A DNA stretch of 64,000 nt from Phycisphaeraceae bacterium (GCA_019636845.1 JAHBWV010000001.1:1984001-2048000), one strand, 5' to 3'. Numbered from the stretch's first letter, positions 15,542-25,051 are shown. Notes: generated from the letters alone by a model not told the origin. Numbers and translations: made by a program.

Positions 15542-16201
15542 TTAGTTCTCGCCGGCCTTCTTGAACGGCATTCCGAGTTGTTCGAGGACAAACCTGCTGA
15601 GTTCGGGAGATGAGTTGCGGAACGAGAAGTTGATGTTCATGCCGTGCGTGAACTGCACGTCGGCCATGTTGATCTCGGGGAAGACGCCCTGCTCGGTGAG
15701 ACCCATGGCGTAGTTGCCCTGCTTGTCGAAGGCCTTGTCGTTGAGGCCTCGGAAGTCCTTGATACGGGGCGTCGCGAGATTGATGAGGCGATCCAGGAAG
15801 TGCCACATGCGGTCGCGACGGATGGTGACCATCGCTGCGGTTTCGACGCCCTCGCGAACCTTGAAGTTCGAGACGGACTTCTTGGCCTTGAGGACGACGG
15901 GCTTCTGGCCGCTGATCGCGACGATCGTGTCGAGGACTGTCTGGCGGATGTGCGGCGGGATCTTGGTGCCCTCGATGTGGCGGCCCATGTTCACGTTGAT
16001 CGTGATCTTGTCGAGCCGGGGCATGGCCATGGGGTTTTTGATGCCGAACTTCTCGGTCACGGCCTCACGCACCTTGGACTCGTACATGGTCTGGAGGCGC
16101 GGCTTTCCCGCGGGAGCGGAAGCGGCTGCCACTGCCTCTTCGGAGTGACCCTTCTTCTTCCCGGTTCCTGACTTGCCGGCTGGCTTCGTGTCCTTGGCCA
16201 T
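15542..16201 (-). CDS. rplE: Ribosomal protein L5 with N-terminal extension
   Basis: 5S-rRNA-binding large-subunit protein. The core begins near residue 34 (RLQTMYESKVREAVTEKFGI) and includes KITINVNMG, ISGQKPVVLKAKKSVSNFKV and the end segment NINFSFRNSSPELSRFVLEQ. At 219 residues it is about 40 longer than usual; the first 33 residues are a Lys/Gly/Ala-rich leader. The first ATG is used because the frame is uninterrupted and compositionally plausible. A start nearer the core cannot be excluded. Confidence 0.96.
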   Translation of the reverse strand: MAKDTKPAGKSGTGKKKGHSEEAVAAASAPAGKPRLQTMYESKVREAVTEKFGIKNPMAMPRLDKITINVNMGRHIEGTKIPPHIRQTVLDTIVAISGQKPVVLKAKKSVSNFKVREGVETAAMVTIRRDRMWHFLDRLINLATPRIKDFRGLNDKAFDKQGNYAMGLTEQGVFPEINMADVQFTHGMNINFSFRNSSPELSRFVLEQLGMPFKKAGEN

Positions 16202-16298
16202 TGCTTCGTTCCTCGGCTTGGCTGTCGCCTTGCCATCTCTGTCGTTCGCATCGTGCCACTGGCACTGACGCGTTCATGCGTACGCGGGAATGAGAACC

Positions 16299-16646
16299 TC
16301 AAGACTTCTTCGATGTCTTCCGGGGTCCACGGACGGTGCCGAGAACCTTGCCGCCCCGAGCGGCGACGCGAACCTTTGATCCATCGTCCTTGGTCTGGAA
16401 GCGGACGCGAGTCGGCTTGCCGTCGACGACGGGATTGACCTTTGACCAATCGAGTGGTGCCTCTCGCGTGACGACGCCGCCGTTGGGATTCGTGCGAGTC
16501 GGGCGCATGTGGCGTGTGACCAGGTTGACGCCCTTGATCACGACGGTCTTGCTGTCGGGATCGACGCGGATGACCTCGCCGACCTGACCCTTGTGGCTTC
16601 CGGAGCGGACGACCACGGTGTCACCTTTGCGAACATGAGCCGGCAT
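16299..16646 (-). CDS. rplX: Ribosomal protein L24
   Basis: A 115-residue KOW-motif protein that helps initiate 50S assembly. HVRKGDTVVVRSGSHKGQVG is the KOW segment, followed by GVNLVTRHMRPTRTNPNGGV. The ATG at 16646 is chosen; it overlaps the rplN stop by one base (TGATG), indicating translational coupling. A GTG one codon earlier is also possible. Confidence 0.97.
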   Translation of the reverse strand: MPAHVRKGDTVVVRSGSHKGQVGEVIRVDPDSKTVVIKGVNLVTRHMRPTRTNPNGGVVTREAPLDWSKVNPVVDGKPTRVRFQTKDDGSKVRVAARGGKVLGTVRGPRKTSKKS

Positions 16647-17032
16647 CACACCACCTCCGAAGCGAGTGAGACAATCTTCATGTAGTTGCGATCGCGCAGC
16701 TCGCGGGCGACCGGCCCGAAGATGCGTGTGCCCTTGGGGTTTCCGTCGTCCTGGATGAGGACCACGGCGGATGAGTCGAATCGGATGTACGAGCCGTCAG
16801 CGCGGCGGCGTGGCTTGCTGGTCCGAACGACGACGGCCTTGCTCTTGTCGCCGGCCTTGATGTCGCCGCCGGGCAGGGCCTTCTTGATCGAGACGAGGAC
16901 ACGGTCGCCAACGCCAGCGGTGCGGCGTGTGAACGCGCCCGTCGCGGTGGAGCCGCCGTAGACACGGATGACGTAGGCGATCTTTGCACCTGAGTTATCC
17001 GCGACCTCGCATCGTGATTCTTGCTGGAGCAT
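16646..17032 (-). CDS. rplN: Ribosomal protein L14
   Basis: A 128-residue large-subunit protein at the subunit interface. It begins [20 protein letters not shown] and carries the signature region around [16 protein letters not shown] and the end [15 protein letters not shown]. The start at 17032 is fixed by homology; an upstream in-frame extension overlaps the rpsQ gene and is not used. Its stop overlaps the rplX start. Confidence 0.98.
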   Translation of the reverse strand: MLQQESRCEVADNSGAKIAYVIRVYGGSTATGAFTRRTAGVGDRVLVSIKKALPGGDIKAGDKSKAVVVRTSKPRRRADGSYIRFDSSAVVLIQDDGNPKGTRIFGPVARELRDRNYMKIVSLASEVV

Positions 17033-17097
17033 GGGAACGATCCCTTGAACGGGTCCGGACGCGTGCGGCGATCGGACCGGAGTGAGACGGGGGTTGC

Positions 17098-17376
17098 TTA
17101 CTGCGAACGCTTCTCGACGACGCGGACGAGCCGCCAGCGCTTGGTCTTGCTGATTGGACGGCACTCGGTGATCTCGACGATGTCGCCGTTCTTCGAGATG
17201 TTCTCTTCGTCGTGGACGTGGAGGATGGTGCGCTTACGGAGGAACTTGCCGTACTTGGGGTGCTTGGCGAGGAAGTTGATGACGACCTTGCGGGTCTTGC
17301 TGCGGGCGTCGGACTCGACGACCCCGACCCGGGTGACCTGCTTCTTCTCGGCCTTGGCTGCTGTGCTGGTGCTCAT
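17098..17376 (-). CDS. rpsQ: Ribosomal protein S17
   Basis: A 92-residue OB-fold 16S rRNA-binding protein. [20 protein letters not shown] and [20 protein letters not shown] are typical, followed by [20 protein letters not shown]. The first 12 or so residues are a slightly extended, Lys-rich start. It lies 20 bases after rpmC. Confidence 0.97.
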   Translation of the reverse strand: MSTSTAAKAEKKQVTRVGVVESDARSKTRKVVINFLAKHPKYGKFLRKRTILHVHDEENISKNGDIVEITECRPISKTKRWRLVRVVEKRSQ

Positions 17377-17396
17377 CTGGTCTTTCCGGTTCGGGT

Positions 17397-17609
17397 TCAG
17401 GAGGCGCTGTTGGTGGTCGCGGCGATCTGACGGGCGCGGCGTTCGGTCAGGAGGCGAGCGATGTCGCGCTTGGCCTTGCCGATCTGGCTGTTGTCCTCGA
17501 TCTTCTGGGTCACGGCCTGCACGCGGAGGTTGTACACCTTGTGGCGCAGGTCTGTGAGCTTGTCGTTCAGATCGTCGGCGGTCATGGTCTTTACTTCTTT
17601 GGACTTCAT
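17397..17609 (-). CDS. rpmC: Ribosomal protein L29
   Basis: A 70-residue two-helix protein at the peptide exit tunnel. It starts [20 protein letters not shown] and continues with [20 protein letters not shown] and the basic [13 protein letters not shown] helix. The start at 17609 is chosen over one eleven codons upstream because L29 normally begins here and GGAG lies about nine bases before it. Confidence 0.96.
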   Translation of the reverse strand: MKSKEVKTMTADDLNDKLTDLRHKVYNLRVQAVTQKIEDNSQIGKAKRDIARLLTERRARQIAATTNSAS

Positions 17610-17663
17610 GGCACTGGCTCCGGGCTTACCCGCTGGCTCCAAACGGCCCGTTCGGGCCTTGAC

Positions 17664-18083
<420 letters not shown>

Positions 18084-18149
18084 GGCAAGGTTCCTTCGAT
18101 CAAACCGACACTTCACTCACATACGACTGACACACAAAGAAACATCTGA

Positions 18150-18857
18150 TCAGCGGCGGCCTCGTGCACGGGCCTTGCCGCCAGCGGCGTTGGACTGGAC
18201 TTCGTCCTGGACCTGCTCCTGGGTGTAGAGCCCCTTGTAGATCCAGACTTTGCATCCGAGCGCACCATAGGTGGTGAAGGCCTGGGCGAAGCCGTAGTCG
18301 ATGTTGGCCTGGAGGGTTGAGAGCGGGAGCGATCCGAGTCGGACATCGAGGGTGCGGCTCATTTCCGCGCCTCCGAGACGACCGGAGATCTGGATGCGGA
18401 CACCCTTGGCACCGGCGGCCATCGTGGCCTCGGCGCGGCTCTTGACGACGCGACGGAATGCGGCCCGCTTGTTGAGCTGCTCGCAGACCGCCTCGCCGAC
18501 GAGCTGGGCGTCGAGATCGGGCTGCTTGATCTCGAGAATCGAGATCGAGACCTTGCGGCCCGTCATGAACTGCAACTCCTCGGTCATACGCTCGACTTCC
18601 GCGCCCTTGGGACCGATGACCAGGCCGGGGCGAGCGGTGCGGATGATGACCTTGAGCTCTTCGCGGGTGCGCTCGATGTGGATATCGGAGACCGCGGCGT
18701 TCGGTGGCCTTCGGTTCAGGCGCTTGTCGAGGTGCTGACGGATTTTCTCGTCTTCAACCAGCAACTCGCCATAGAGCGCCTTGGGGGCGTACCAGCGGCT
18801 GCGGTGGGCCTCGGTGATACCGACGCGGAGACCGAATGGATGGGTTTTCTGTCCCAT
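18150..18857 (-). CDS. rpsC: Ribosomal protein S3
   Basis: A 235-residue small-subunit head protein with a KH RNA-binding domain. It opens MGQKTHPFGLRVGITEAHRS, shows the KH segment RPGLVIGPKGAEVERMTEEL and the C-terminal domain segment GVRIQISGRLGGAEMSRT. Its ATG overlaps the rplV stop by one base (TAATG), so the pair is translationally coupled. The C-terminus ends in a short basic Arg tail. Confidence 0.98.
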   Translation of the reverse strand: MGQKTHPFGLRVGITEAHRSRWYAPKALYGELLVEDEKIRQHLDKRLNRRPPNAAVSDIHIERTREELKVIIRTARPGLVIGPKGAEVERMTEELQFMTGRKVSISILEIKQPDLDAQLVGEAVCEQLNKRAAFRRVVKSRAEATMAAGAKGVRIQISGRLGGAEMSRTLDVRLGSLPLSTLQANIDYGFAQAFTTYGALGCKVWIYKGLYTQEQVQDEVQSNAAGGKARARGRR

Positions 18858-19402
18858 TAGTTACGCTCCTCCACGCCGACCGTGATGTGGGCGGTTCGCT
18901 TGAGAATGGGGTGGGCACGGCCGCGGTCTTTGGCCTTGAATCGTTTGATGTGCAGCGCACGATCGACGCGGCTTTCGGAGACGACGAGCCGTTCGACGTC
19001 GGCCTGCTGGAGTTCGGCATCGGCCCGTGCGGCGTTGAGGGCCTTGCGGACGTTGACGGCGGCGCGCTTGGTGTTGAAGCGGAGGAGGTTGTCGGCCTCG
19101 AGGAAGGTCTTGCCTCTGACGAGATCGACAAGGAGCTTGGCCTTGCGCTCGCTGCCCCTATGGAAGCGGACCATGCTGACGAACCGGGAGATGTCCTTGA
19201 CCTCGCAGCCGATTGTCTGCGCGAGGCGGCGGATGTCTTCGGCCCGGGCACGGGGGTGGTCCTTGCCTGCCATCCAGTTGTTGACGGCGGAGAGGGCGCG
19301 ATCGCCCTTCAGACCGGTGCGCTCGATCGAGCGTGCGAGGTCCTGGCGGCTGACGCCATTGGCCTCGGCGAGTGTCTTGATTTTGTCGCCTCGCAGTTTC
19401 AC
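18857..19402 (-). CDS. rplV: Ribosomal protein L22 with an N-terminal helix-turn-helix-like domain
   Basis: The C-terminal part (from about residue 74) is a normal L22, which lines the peptide exit tunnel: VSMVRFHRGSERKAKLLVDL, then VRGKTFLEADNLLRFNTKRA and the C-terminal KDRGRAHPILKRTAHITV. Ahead of it lie about 72 extra residues that read like a Cro/C1 (XRE) DNA-binding domain: IKTLAEANGVSRQDLARSIE for helices 1-2, then AVNNWMAGKDHPRARAEDIR and RLAQTIGCEVKDI, matching the usual W-x-x-G-x-x-x-P then L-A-x-x-L-G-x-x-x-x-x-L pattern. Total length is 181 against about 110-120. The ATG at 19402 and continuous frame support a true fusion. The function of the added domain is unknown. Confidence 0.95.
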   Translation of the reverse strand: MKLRGDKIKTLAEANGVSRQDLARSIERTGLKGDRALSAVNNWMAGKDHPRARAEDIRRLAQTIGCEVKDISRFVSMVRFHRGSERKAKLLVDLVRGKTFLEADNLLRFNTKRAAVNVRKALNAARADAELQQADVERLVVSESRVDRALHIKRFKAKDRGRAHPILKRTAHITVGVEERN

Positions 19403-19471
19403 GGCACGTTTCCTTCAGAAAGCGTGGGGAGTCGGGTACTGGTCGCTGTGGCTCGGCTTGCTACTGCCGGC

Positions 19472-19765
19472 TTACTTCTTGGTATCGCCCGCGGCGATAC
19501 CTTCCTTCTTGTTGGTGTGGCCTCTGAACGTGCGAGTGATGCTGAACTCGCCGAGCTTGTGGCCGACCATGTCTTCGGTGACGAACACGTCGAGGAAGAC
19601 GCGTCCGTTGTGGACCTTGAACGTGTGTCCGACGAACTCGGGCACGATCGTGCAGCGTCTTGCCCATGTCTTGATGGGCTCACGCTTGTTGCGCTCGTTG
19701 AGTTTCTCAACCTTGCGGTAGAGCTTCTCATCGACGTAGGGGCCTTTCTTCAGACTGCGTCCCAT
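19472..19765 (-). CDS. rpsS: Ribosomal protein S19
   Basis: A 97-residue small-subunit head protein at the inter-subunit bridge. It begins [20 protein letters not shown] and carries [20 protein letters not shown] and the signature [15 protein letters not shown]. Standard length and position between rplB and rplV. Confidence 0.98.
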   Translation of the reverse strand: MGRSLKKGPYVDEKLYRKVEKLNERNKREPIKTWARRCTIVPEFVGHTFKVHNGRVFLDVFVTEDMVGHKLGEFSITRTFRGHTNKKEGIAAGDTKK

Positions 19766-19787
19766 GTGTGTGCTCCTGGCCCTTCAA

Positions 19788-20645
19788 TCACTTCAACTGG
19801 CCGTAGCGGACCGAGCGCCTACGACGGATGATCAACTTCGTGCTGTGCTTCTTGCGATTACGCGTGCGTCCGCCCTTTGCGCCGACGCCTGTCGGCCCGC
19901 ACGGCGGGCGGTTGCCCTTGGAGCGTCCGGAGCCGCCGCCCAGCGGGTGGGCGTGGTGGCTCTTGGCGACGCCTCTGGTGATGGGGCGCCTTCCGAGGTG
20001 GCGTGTGAGGCCTGCCTTGCCGAGGCGACGGTTCTGGTGGTCGATGTTGCCGACCTGGCCGATGGTCGCCAGGCAGTTGACATGGACGCGCCGGATCTCG
20101 CCGGAGGGCATGACCAGGGTTGCGTACTCACCCTCTTTGTTCGAGAGCTTGGCGGTGCAACCGGCGGAGCGGCAGATCTGTGCGCCGCGTCCGGGCTGCA
20201 TCTCGATGCAGTGGACCTCGAGGCCGAGGGGGATGAACTTGAGGGGCATCGCGTTGCCGGGGTTCGGATCGATCGCCTCGTCGATGCTGGTCATCACCTC
20301 GGCACCCGTGACGAGGCCGATGGGGGCTATGATGTACCGCTTCACGCCGTCTGCGTACTGGATCAGGGCGATGTGGGCGGAGCGGTTGGGATCGTACTCG
20401 ACGCCCGCGACTTTGCCGACGATGCCGGCGCGGTCGCGACGCTTGAAGTCGATGCGACGATACTGACGCTTTGCGCCGCCGCCACGGCCTCGGACCGTGA
20501 TCTTGCCGGAGTTGTTCCTGCCGCCCTTCTTGGGGAGGGGAGCGAGGAGGGACTTCTCCGGGGTCTTTTTCGTGACCTCGACGTGCATATTGACGGACGC
20601 GAATCTGCGTCCGGCACTGGTCTTTTTGTAAACGCGAATGGCCAT
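19788..20645 (-). CDS. rplB: Ribosomal protein L2
   Basis: A 285-residue protein required for subunit association and peptidyl transfer. GRNNSGKITVRGRGGGAKRQ near the N-terminus, the LSNKEGEYATLVMPSGEIRR segment, and the C-terminal HPLGGGSGRSKGNRPPCGPT (with the His important for peptidyl transferase) are all present. It lies between rplW and rpsS as normal. Confidence 0.98.
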   Translation of the reverse strand: MAIRVYKKTSAGRRFASVNMHVEVTKKTPEKSLLAPLPKKGGRNNSGKITVRGRGGGAKRQYRRIDFKRRDRAGIVGKVAGVEYDPNRSAHIALIQYADGVKRYIIAPIGLVTGAEVMTSIDEAIDPNPGNAMPLKFIPLGLEVHCIEMQPGRGAQICRSAGCTAKLSNKEGEYATLVMPSGEIRRVHVNCLATIGQVGNIDHQNRRLGKAGLTRHLGRRPITRGVAKSHHAHPLGGGSGRSKGNRPPCGPTGVGAKGGRTRNRKKHSTKLIIRRRRSVRYGQLK

Positions 20646-20680
20646 GGATCTGTTCCTTCAGAGTCTTGGAGGATCGCGCC

Positions 20681-20959
20681 TCAGAGCAGTTCAATGACCT
20701 CACCGTCGCGAAGACGGACGATGGCACGCTTGGTCTCGGCGGTCGTGGTATAGCCGCTCTTGATGCGTTTCACGCGACCCTTGCGAACGAGGGTGTTCAC
20801 CGAGACGACGTGGACCTTGTAGAGTTCCTCGACGGCGCGCTTGACATCGGTCTTGGTGGCGCGTCGATCGACCTCGAACGAGTACTGCGCACGCTCGTTC
20901 ATGCCGAACGTGGACTTCTCGGTGAGGAGGGGTCGGCGGATGACGTGGATGGATTCCAT
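20681..20959 (-). CDS. rplW: Ribosomal protein L23
   Basis: A 92-residue protein at the tunnel exit, the docking site for trigger factor and SRP. IRRPLLTEKSTFGMNERAQY and FEVDRRATKTDVKRAVEELY are diagnostic, and GRVKRIKSGYTT follows. It starts immediately after the rplD stop with no gap. Confidence 0.97.
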   Translation of the reverse strand: MESIHVIRRPLLTEKSTFGMNERAQYSFEVDRRATKTDVKRAVEELYKVHVVSVNTLVRKGRVKRIKSGYTTTAETKRAIVRLRDGEVIELL

Positions 20960-21727
20960 TTACGCCTTCTCCTTCGTGGCGGCGCGGCGTGCGTCGGCAC
21001 GGACGCGGCGGGCGTCGGGCTTGGCGGCGGCCTTGGGCTGAGCCGCATCGATGCGGCCCATAGGCGAAACCTTGGCGACCTTGCCGGTCTGAGAAGTCGG
21101 GCCGCTCAGCCAACCCTCAAGATCTTCTTTCGAGATGATGAGATAGCGGCTGTTGAGCATGTTGAAGCAGGTGAGCTGATCGACTCTGCAGGTCGTGACG
21201 TCGTCAACGTTGCGAGCCGAGAGGCGGGCGTTGGCGGCCTTGGACTCATCCGATGAGAGGGCGAGAAGGGCCGTGCGATCGATTTTCAGCGCCTGGAGCA
21301 GCGTCGCGAAGTCCTTCGTCTTGGGTGACGAGAGTGCGAGCGTTTCAAGGATGCGGACCTCGTTGTCAACGAGCTTTGCGAGGAGCGCGTTGCGATTGGC
21401 CTTACGGCGCATCTTCTTGGGCATGTCGAGGTGGAAATCCTCGCGTGTGCGCTTCTTGCTGTGGGCGTGGCCGCCGCCTCGCATCTGAGCGACCTTGCGA
21501 TCGCCATGGCGTGCGTTGCCGGTGCCCTTCTGCTTGTAGATTTTCTTTGTGGATCCCTCGACCTGCGAGCGTTTCTTTGTACGCGCCGACCCCTGGCGGG
21601 TGTTGGCATGGTACATGACGTACGCCTGCTTGATGAGGGGAGCATTGATTGTGGACCCCAGGGCTGCCTCGTCGATGTTCATCGACCCGACTTCGTTGCC
21701 CTGCAGGTTGTAGACGGGGACCTTCAT
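20960..21727 (-). CDS. rplD: Ribosomal protein L4
   Basis: A 255-residue large-subunit protein that reaches into the exit tunnel; in enterobacteria it also represses the S10 operon. VYNLQGNEVGSMNIDEAALG is the standard start, and the tunnel loop reads GTGNARHGDRKVAQMRGGGH. It is about 40 residues longer than usual because of an Ala/Arg-rich C-terminal extension. Two strong hairpins lie just upstream of its start. Confidence 0.97.
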   Translation of the reverse strand: MKVPVYNLQGNEVGSMNIDEAALGSTINAPLIKQAYVMYHANTRQGSARTKKRSQVEGSTKKIYKQKGTGNARHGDRKVAQMRGGGHAHSKKRTREDFHLDMPKKMRRKANRNALLAKLVDNEVRILETLALSSPKTKDFATLLQALKIDRTALLALSSDESKAANARLSARNVDDVTTCRVDQLTCFNMLNSRYLIISKEDLEGWLSGPTSQTGKVAKVSPMGRIDAAQPKAAAKPDARRVRADARRAATKEKA

Positions 21728-21752
21728 GATTCACCTCGTCCGACGCCTCTTG

Positions 21753-21801
21753 TTCCCGAAGACCGTCTTCGGGAATCTTCCGCAAACCGGGTGGTTTGCG
21801 G
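21753..21801 (-). promoter_or_regulatory. Tandem hairpins directly upstream of rplD
   Basis: In the 283-base rplC-rplD spacer two strong stems lie 26-74 bases before the rplD start: TTCCCGAAGA/TCTTCGGGAA (21753-21775, at least ten base pairs) and CCGCAAACC/GGTTTGCGG (21780-21801, nine base pairs, four-base loop). They are well placed to be an attenuator or a translational control element for L4. No gene is seen in the spacer, although an AAGGAGG sequence without a usable start codon is present. Confidence 0.6.
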
Positions 21802-22010
21802 GTGCTTCGCCTATCCGTCTCGCCTCCTTCACATATGGGGCGGATCGGAATCGACTCGGCCGTCATCGCGGATCGTGACTCGCACGCCCGCGTCCACTCG
21901 TTGTCCTCGCCCGGCGGTATTCGTTGATCGAACCTACCGGGCTCGCCGGGACGACTGGAGCGCCCGGCGACGTGTGCTGCGGGGCTTGCCCGCACTGGAC
22001 TTGCTACGAC

Positions 22011-22700
22011 TTACTTCTTCGCGGCCTGGACCTTCTTCGCCTTGCTGCGGTAGAGACGGGTCGAGGTGCGAACGGAGACTGTAGACTGGTTGTGTCCGGG
22101 AATCGGCCCCTTGACGAGCAAAAGATTCTGCTCGGGGACGATTCTGACCACATCGAGGGACCGAACGGTGACCCGCTCGGCACCCATGTGTCCGGACATT
22201 TTCTTGCCCTTCTTGAGGCCGCCGCCGAAGCCACGGTTCGAGCCGAGCGAACCGATGGAACCGGGTGCACGATGTTTACGCTCGGTGCCGTGCGAGGCGC
22301 ACATGCCTTTGAAGTTGTGACGCTTCATGGTTCCAGCAAAGCCCTTGCCCTTGCTGGTTCCGGCAACATCGACGTACATCGTGCCTTCGAGATCCTTCAC
22401 GGTGAGGACCTGGCCGACTGTGTACTTCGCGAGCTCGGAAGCGTCCACACGGAACTCGCTGTGGTGACGCTTGGGCGTGGTGCCCGCTTTGGCGTCGTGC
22501 CCGATCATGGGGATGGTCGAGCGGCGAGGTTTGATCTCCCCGAAGCCGATCTGGACCGCGGTGTACTTGTCGGTTTCTGCGGTGCGGAGCTGCGTGACGA
22601 CGCACGGGCCGCACTCGATGACCGTCACCGGAACCGAGACGCCCTCGGGCGTCAGGATTCGGGTCATGCCGAGTTTCTTTCCGAGAAGCGTGAAAGCCAT
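22011..22700 (-). CDS. rplC: Ribosomal protein L3
   Basis: A 229-residue protein near the peptidyl-transferase centre and an early assembly factor. It starts [20 protein letters not shown] and shows [20 protein letters not shown] and GRKMSGHMG-like [17 protein letters not shown], all typical. Second gene of the cluster after rpsJ. Confidence 0.98.
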   Translation of the reverse strand: MAFTLLGKKLGMTRILTPEGVSVPVTVIECGPCVVTQLRTAETDKYTAVQIGFGEIKPRRSTIPMIGHDAKAGTTPKRHHSEFRVDASELAKYTVGQVLTVKDLEGTMYVDVAGTSKGKGFAGTMKRHNFKGMCASHGTERKHRAPGSIGSLGSNRGFGGGLKKGKKMSGHMGAERVTVRSLDVVRIVPEQNLLLVKGPIPGHNQSTVSVRTSTRLYRSKAKKVQAAKK

Positions 22701-22772
22701 CCGAATCGCCTTTCCATTCGACGAGCCCCCGCGGGTCGCCCCCGGTTACGGCCGGGACCGCTTCGTGCTCTT

Positions 22773-22846
22773 GCTCCGTCCGACGGAGCCGTGCAGAGGA
22801 AGGTTTGTGGAATGAAGCAGAGGACGCCGCTCTCGCGACGTCCTCT
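22773..22846 (-). other. Hairpins in the rpsJ-rplC spacer
   Basis: Two inverted repeats lie in the 154-base spacer: AGAGGACG/CGTCCTCT (22819-22846, 12-base loop), starting eight bases after the rpsJ stop, and GCTCCGTC/GACGGAGC around one base (22773-22789). Neither is followed by a T-run. They may be RNA processing or attenuation elements. Confidence 0.45.
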
Positions 22847-22854
22847 GGAAAATG

Positions 22855-23163
<309 letters not shown>

Positions 23164-23267
23164 GGCTCGTTCCTGACCTTTCGTCCGATCGCACACACAC
23201 ACTCTTGTCGTCGCCGATCGATCCGTCGCTCGGCACCCTTGTTCGATCGGAGGGCGATTGATCCACT

Positions 23268-23364
23268 GGACTCGCCCCGGGCGAGTCCCTGTCTGATCAA
23301 CTGCCGTCCTTCGGCGATGAGTGCGGTAAACCCTCGCACTCGGGGGCGCCGGGCTCCGCCCGGC
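23268..23364 (-). promoter_or_regulatory. Structured 5' leader of the rpsJ transcript
   Basis: Between the probable promoter and rpsJ lie two GC-rich stems: GGACTCGCC/GGCGAGTCC with a three-base loop (23268-23288), and GCCGGGC/GCCCGGC with a three-base loop (23348-23364). The transcript leader would be about 230 bases. Together with the rest of the 406-base region up to 23569, no gene is seen here. Confidence 0.45.
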
Positions 23365-23403
23365 ATACGACACCACCCCGGATCGCTCCGAGATGAGCCC
23401 GTA

Positions 23404-23431
23404 AGAGTAGAGGGCTTCAACGCATTGTCAA
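23404..23431 (-). promoter_or_regulatory. Probable promoter of the S10-spc-alpha cluster
   Basis: On the minus strand a perfect -35 hexamer TTGACA (23426-23431) is followed after 16 bases by TACTCT (23404-23409). It is the best promoter-like pair in the region upstream of rpsJ. The -10 match is weak, so the exact start site is uncertain. Confidence 0.5.
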
Positions 23432-23569
23432 TGTCTCGTCAGGGTCGTCTCCGGATTCTCGTTGCAGGAACTATCGCAGCGCGGCCGACCTGAACGATGG
23501 AACCATTGAAACAGCTTGCTCGGAGCGATTGTCACTGGTCCAGCCACCCGCCCGCCGGAGAATACAGGT

Positions 23570-25051
23570 ATGAAGGCCACGCACCTGCTCGGAATGTCGG
23601 TCCTGTCCATGATGGCATCGATTGGGCTGCATGCTTCGGCCGCGCCCCACCTCTCCGAGGGCACCGCAGCGTTCCAGCCCAAACAGACACCTTCTTCTTC
23701 GATCCAGGCAAGGCCGATGGCGACGGTTGAGTTTGCGGAGAGCCCGTACAGGATCGAATCGATCGGTCTCTCGATGCAGTTGCCGGCGGGCTCGACGACG
23801 CAGTTGACCCGCGACGGGAGCAAGGTGACTGCACGGGTTCTTGCTCCTGACCAGACGTGGATCATCAATATCGAGAGCCGCGAAACGACGAGCCAGCGTC
23901 CGCTCTCGACGGTCGTTGACGCGATCCGTGACCAGATTCTTGGCTCGGTTGGAGTGCTGAACTCTGACGGCACGGTCGCGAGAACGATGGGGCGTGTGAT
24001 CGATCGCCAGCAGGGACTCTCGCTGAAAGGGGGGCCTGCCGAGCGTGTGTACGTGCAGGTGCCGGGACCATCCGGCCCGGCGTCGGTGAAGGGGTACACG
24101 GTCTTCAATCCGGAACCCGAGCGATACATCACGTTCGAGCTGCTGACGCCTGAGCCGGCCTTCGCGCAGGTGAGACCGCTGTACGAGACGGTGATTGCGA
24201 CTGTTGCGTTTGAAGATCCAAGCCGCCTGAGTGCGGCGCGGCAGGCGGCCGTGGCGATGGGCGTCCAACTGATGTCACAGATGTCGCTTGACGACTATCG
24301 CGCCGTGATCGAACGCTATTCTCCGAAGGGCAAGCAGCGTTGGGACAGGTTGTTTGCGCCGTCTTCTGTCGGTTCGGATGATCAGGAGCTTGGGTACAAG
24401 CGGATCACTGCATGGGTCGGGCAGCGCGGAGAGCTGGATTCGAGCCGCGAGAAGGCACGCTGGCGGAGCGCGGACCGCCAGTCGGGGTATCTCCTGAAAC
24501 TGGAGGCGCGGGTGCTTGATGGGAGCGGGATTTACGACACGGTGAGCATGTTCTTCCTTTCGGAGGACAGGACATCAGAGGCGTGGCTGATCCGGAGTTC
24601 GAGGCGAGAGGGGGGCGTGGTCGCGACATGGACGGAGACTGGAGCTCGTGAGGGATCGAGCATGACTGTGCGGATCGATCCGCCGGATGGTCAGAGCCAG
24701 ACGATCAAACCGAGCATCGAGGGTGAGGGGTATCTGAGCCGGCTCGAGGCCGTGCTGCTGCCCGATCTTCTGATGAGCAAGCGGATTCCCGCCGAGTACG
24801 GCTTCTACACATACCAGTCGGAGAGCGGTTCGATCAGACTGCGGCGTGATGTGCTGGAACAGCCGGAGGATCGGTCGGGGCTCTGGGTGCTGACGACGAG
24901 ACTCAACGATGACAGCCCGGCGCAGGTGACATCGATGAATGAACGCGGGGACCTGATTCGCTCGATGCTGTCTGAGGGGCGTGTGTGGGAGCCGACGCAA
25001 CTGGACCGGCTCGTTTCGCTGTGGCGACGGGCGGGCCTGCCGATGGACTGA
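23570..25051 (+). CDS. Secreted protein of unknown function
   Basis: A 493-residue protein with a signal peptide (MKATHLLGMSVLSMMASIGL then HASAA as a cleavage site). The mature part is mixed alpha/beta without recognisable catalytic motifs; one segment reads GPSGPASVKGYTVFNPEPER. Length and signal sequence suggest a periplasmic protein of a lineage-restricted family. The start is supported by GGAG nine bases before the ATG. It is followed by an M28 peptidase gene on the same strand after about 100 bases, so the two may be co-expressed. Confidence 0.75.
   Translation: MKATHLLGMSVLSMMASIGLHASAAPHLSEGTAAFQPKQTPSSSIQARPMATVEFAESPYRIESIGLSMQLPAGSTTQLTRDGSKVTARVLAPDQTWIINIESRETTSQRPLSTVVDAIRDQILGSVGVLNSDGTVARTMGRVIDRQQGLSLKGGPAERVYVQVPGPSGPASVKGYTVFNPEPERYITFELLTPEPAFAQVRPLYETVIATVAFEDPSRLSAARQAAVAMGVQLMSQMSLDDYRAVIERYSPKGKQRWDRLFAPSSVGSDDQELGYKRITAWVGQRGELDSSREKARWRSADRQSGYLLKLEARVLDGSGIYDTVSMFFLSEDRTSEAWLIRSSRREGGVVATWTETGAREGSSMTVRIDPPDGQSQTIKPSIEGEGYLSRLEAVLLPDLLMSKRIPAEYGFYTYQSESGSIRLRRDVLEQPEDRSGLWVLTTRLNDDSPAQVTSMNERGDLIRSMLSEGRVWEPTQLDRLVSLWRRAGLPMD

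Noticed and set aside
18857..19402. Start of L22 placed near residue 74, removing the extra domain
   Set aside because: No convincing start codon and ribosome site is seen just before the L22 core, and the upstream frame has a coherent XRE-like pattern, so the longer form is preferred. Proteomics could still overturn this.
18836..19831. Plus-strand frame of 331 codons over rplV and rpsS
   Set aside because: Antisense shadow of two certain ribosomal genes, without recognisable motifs.
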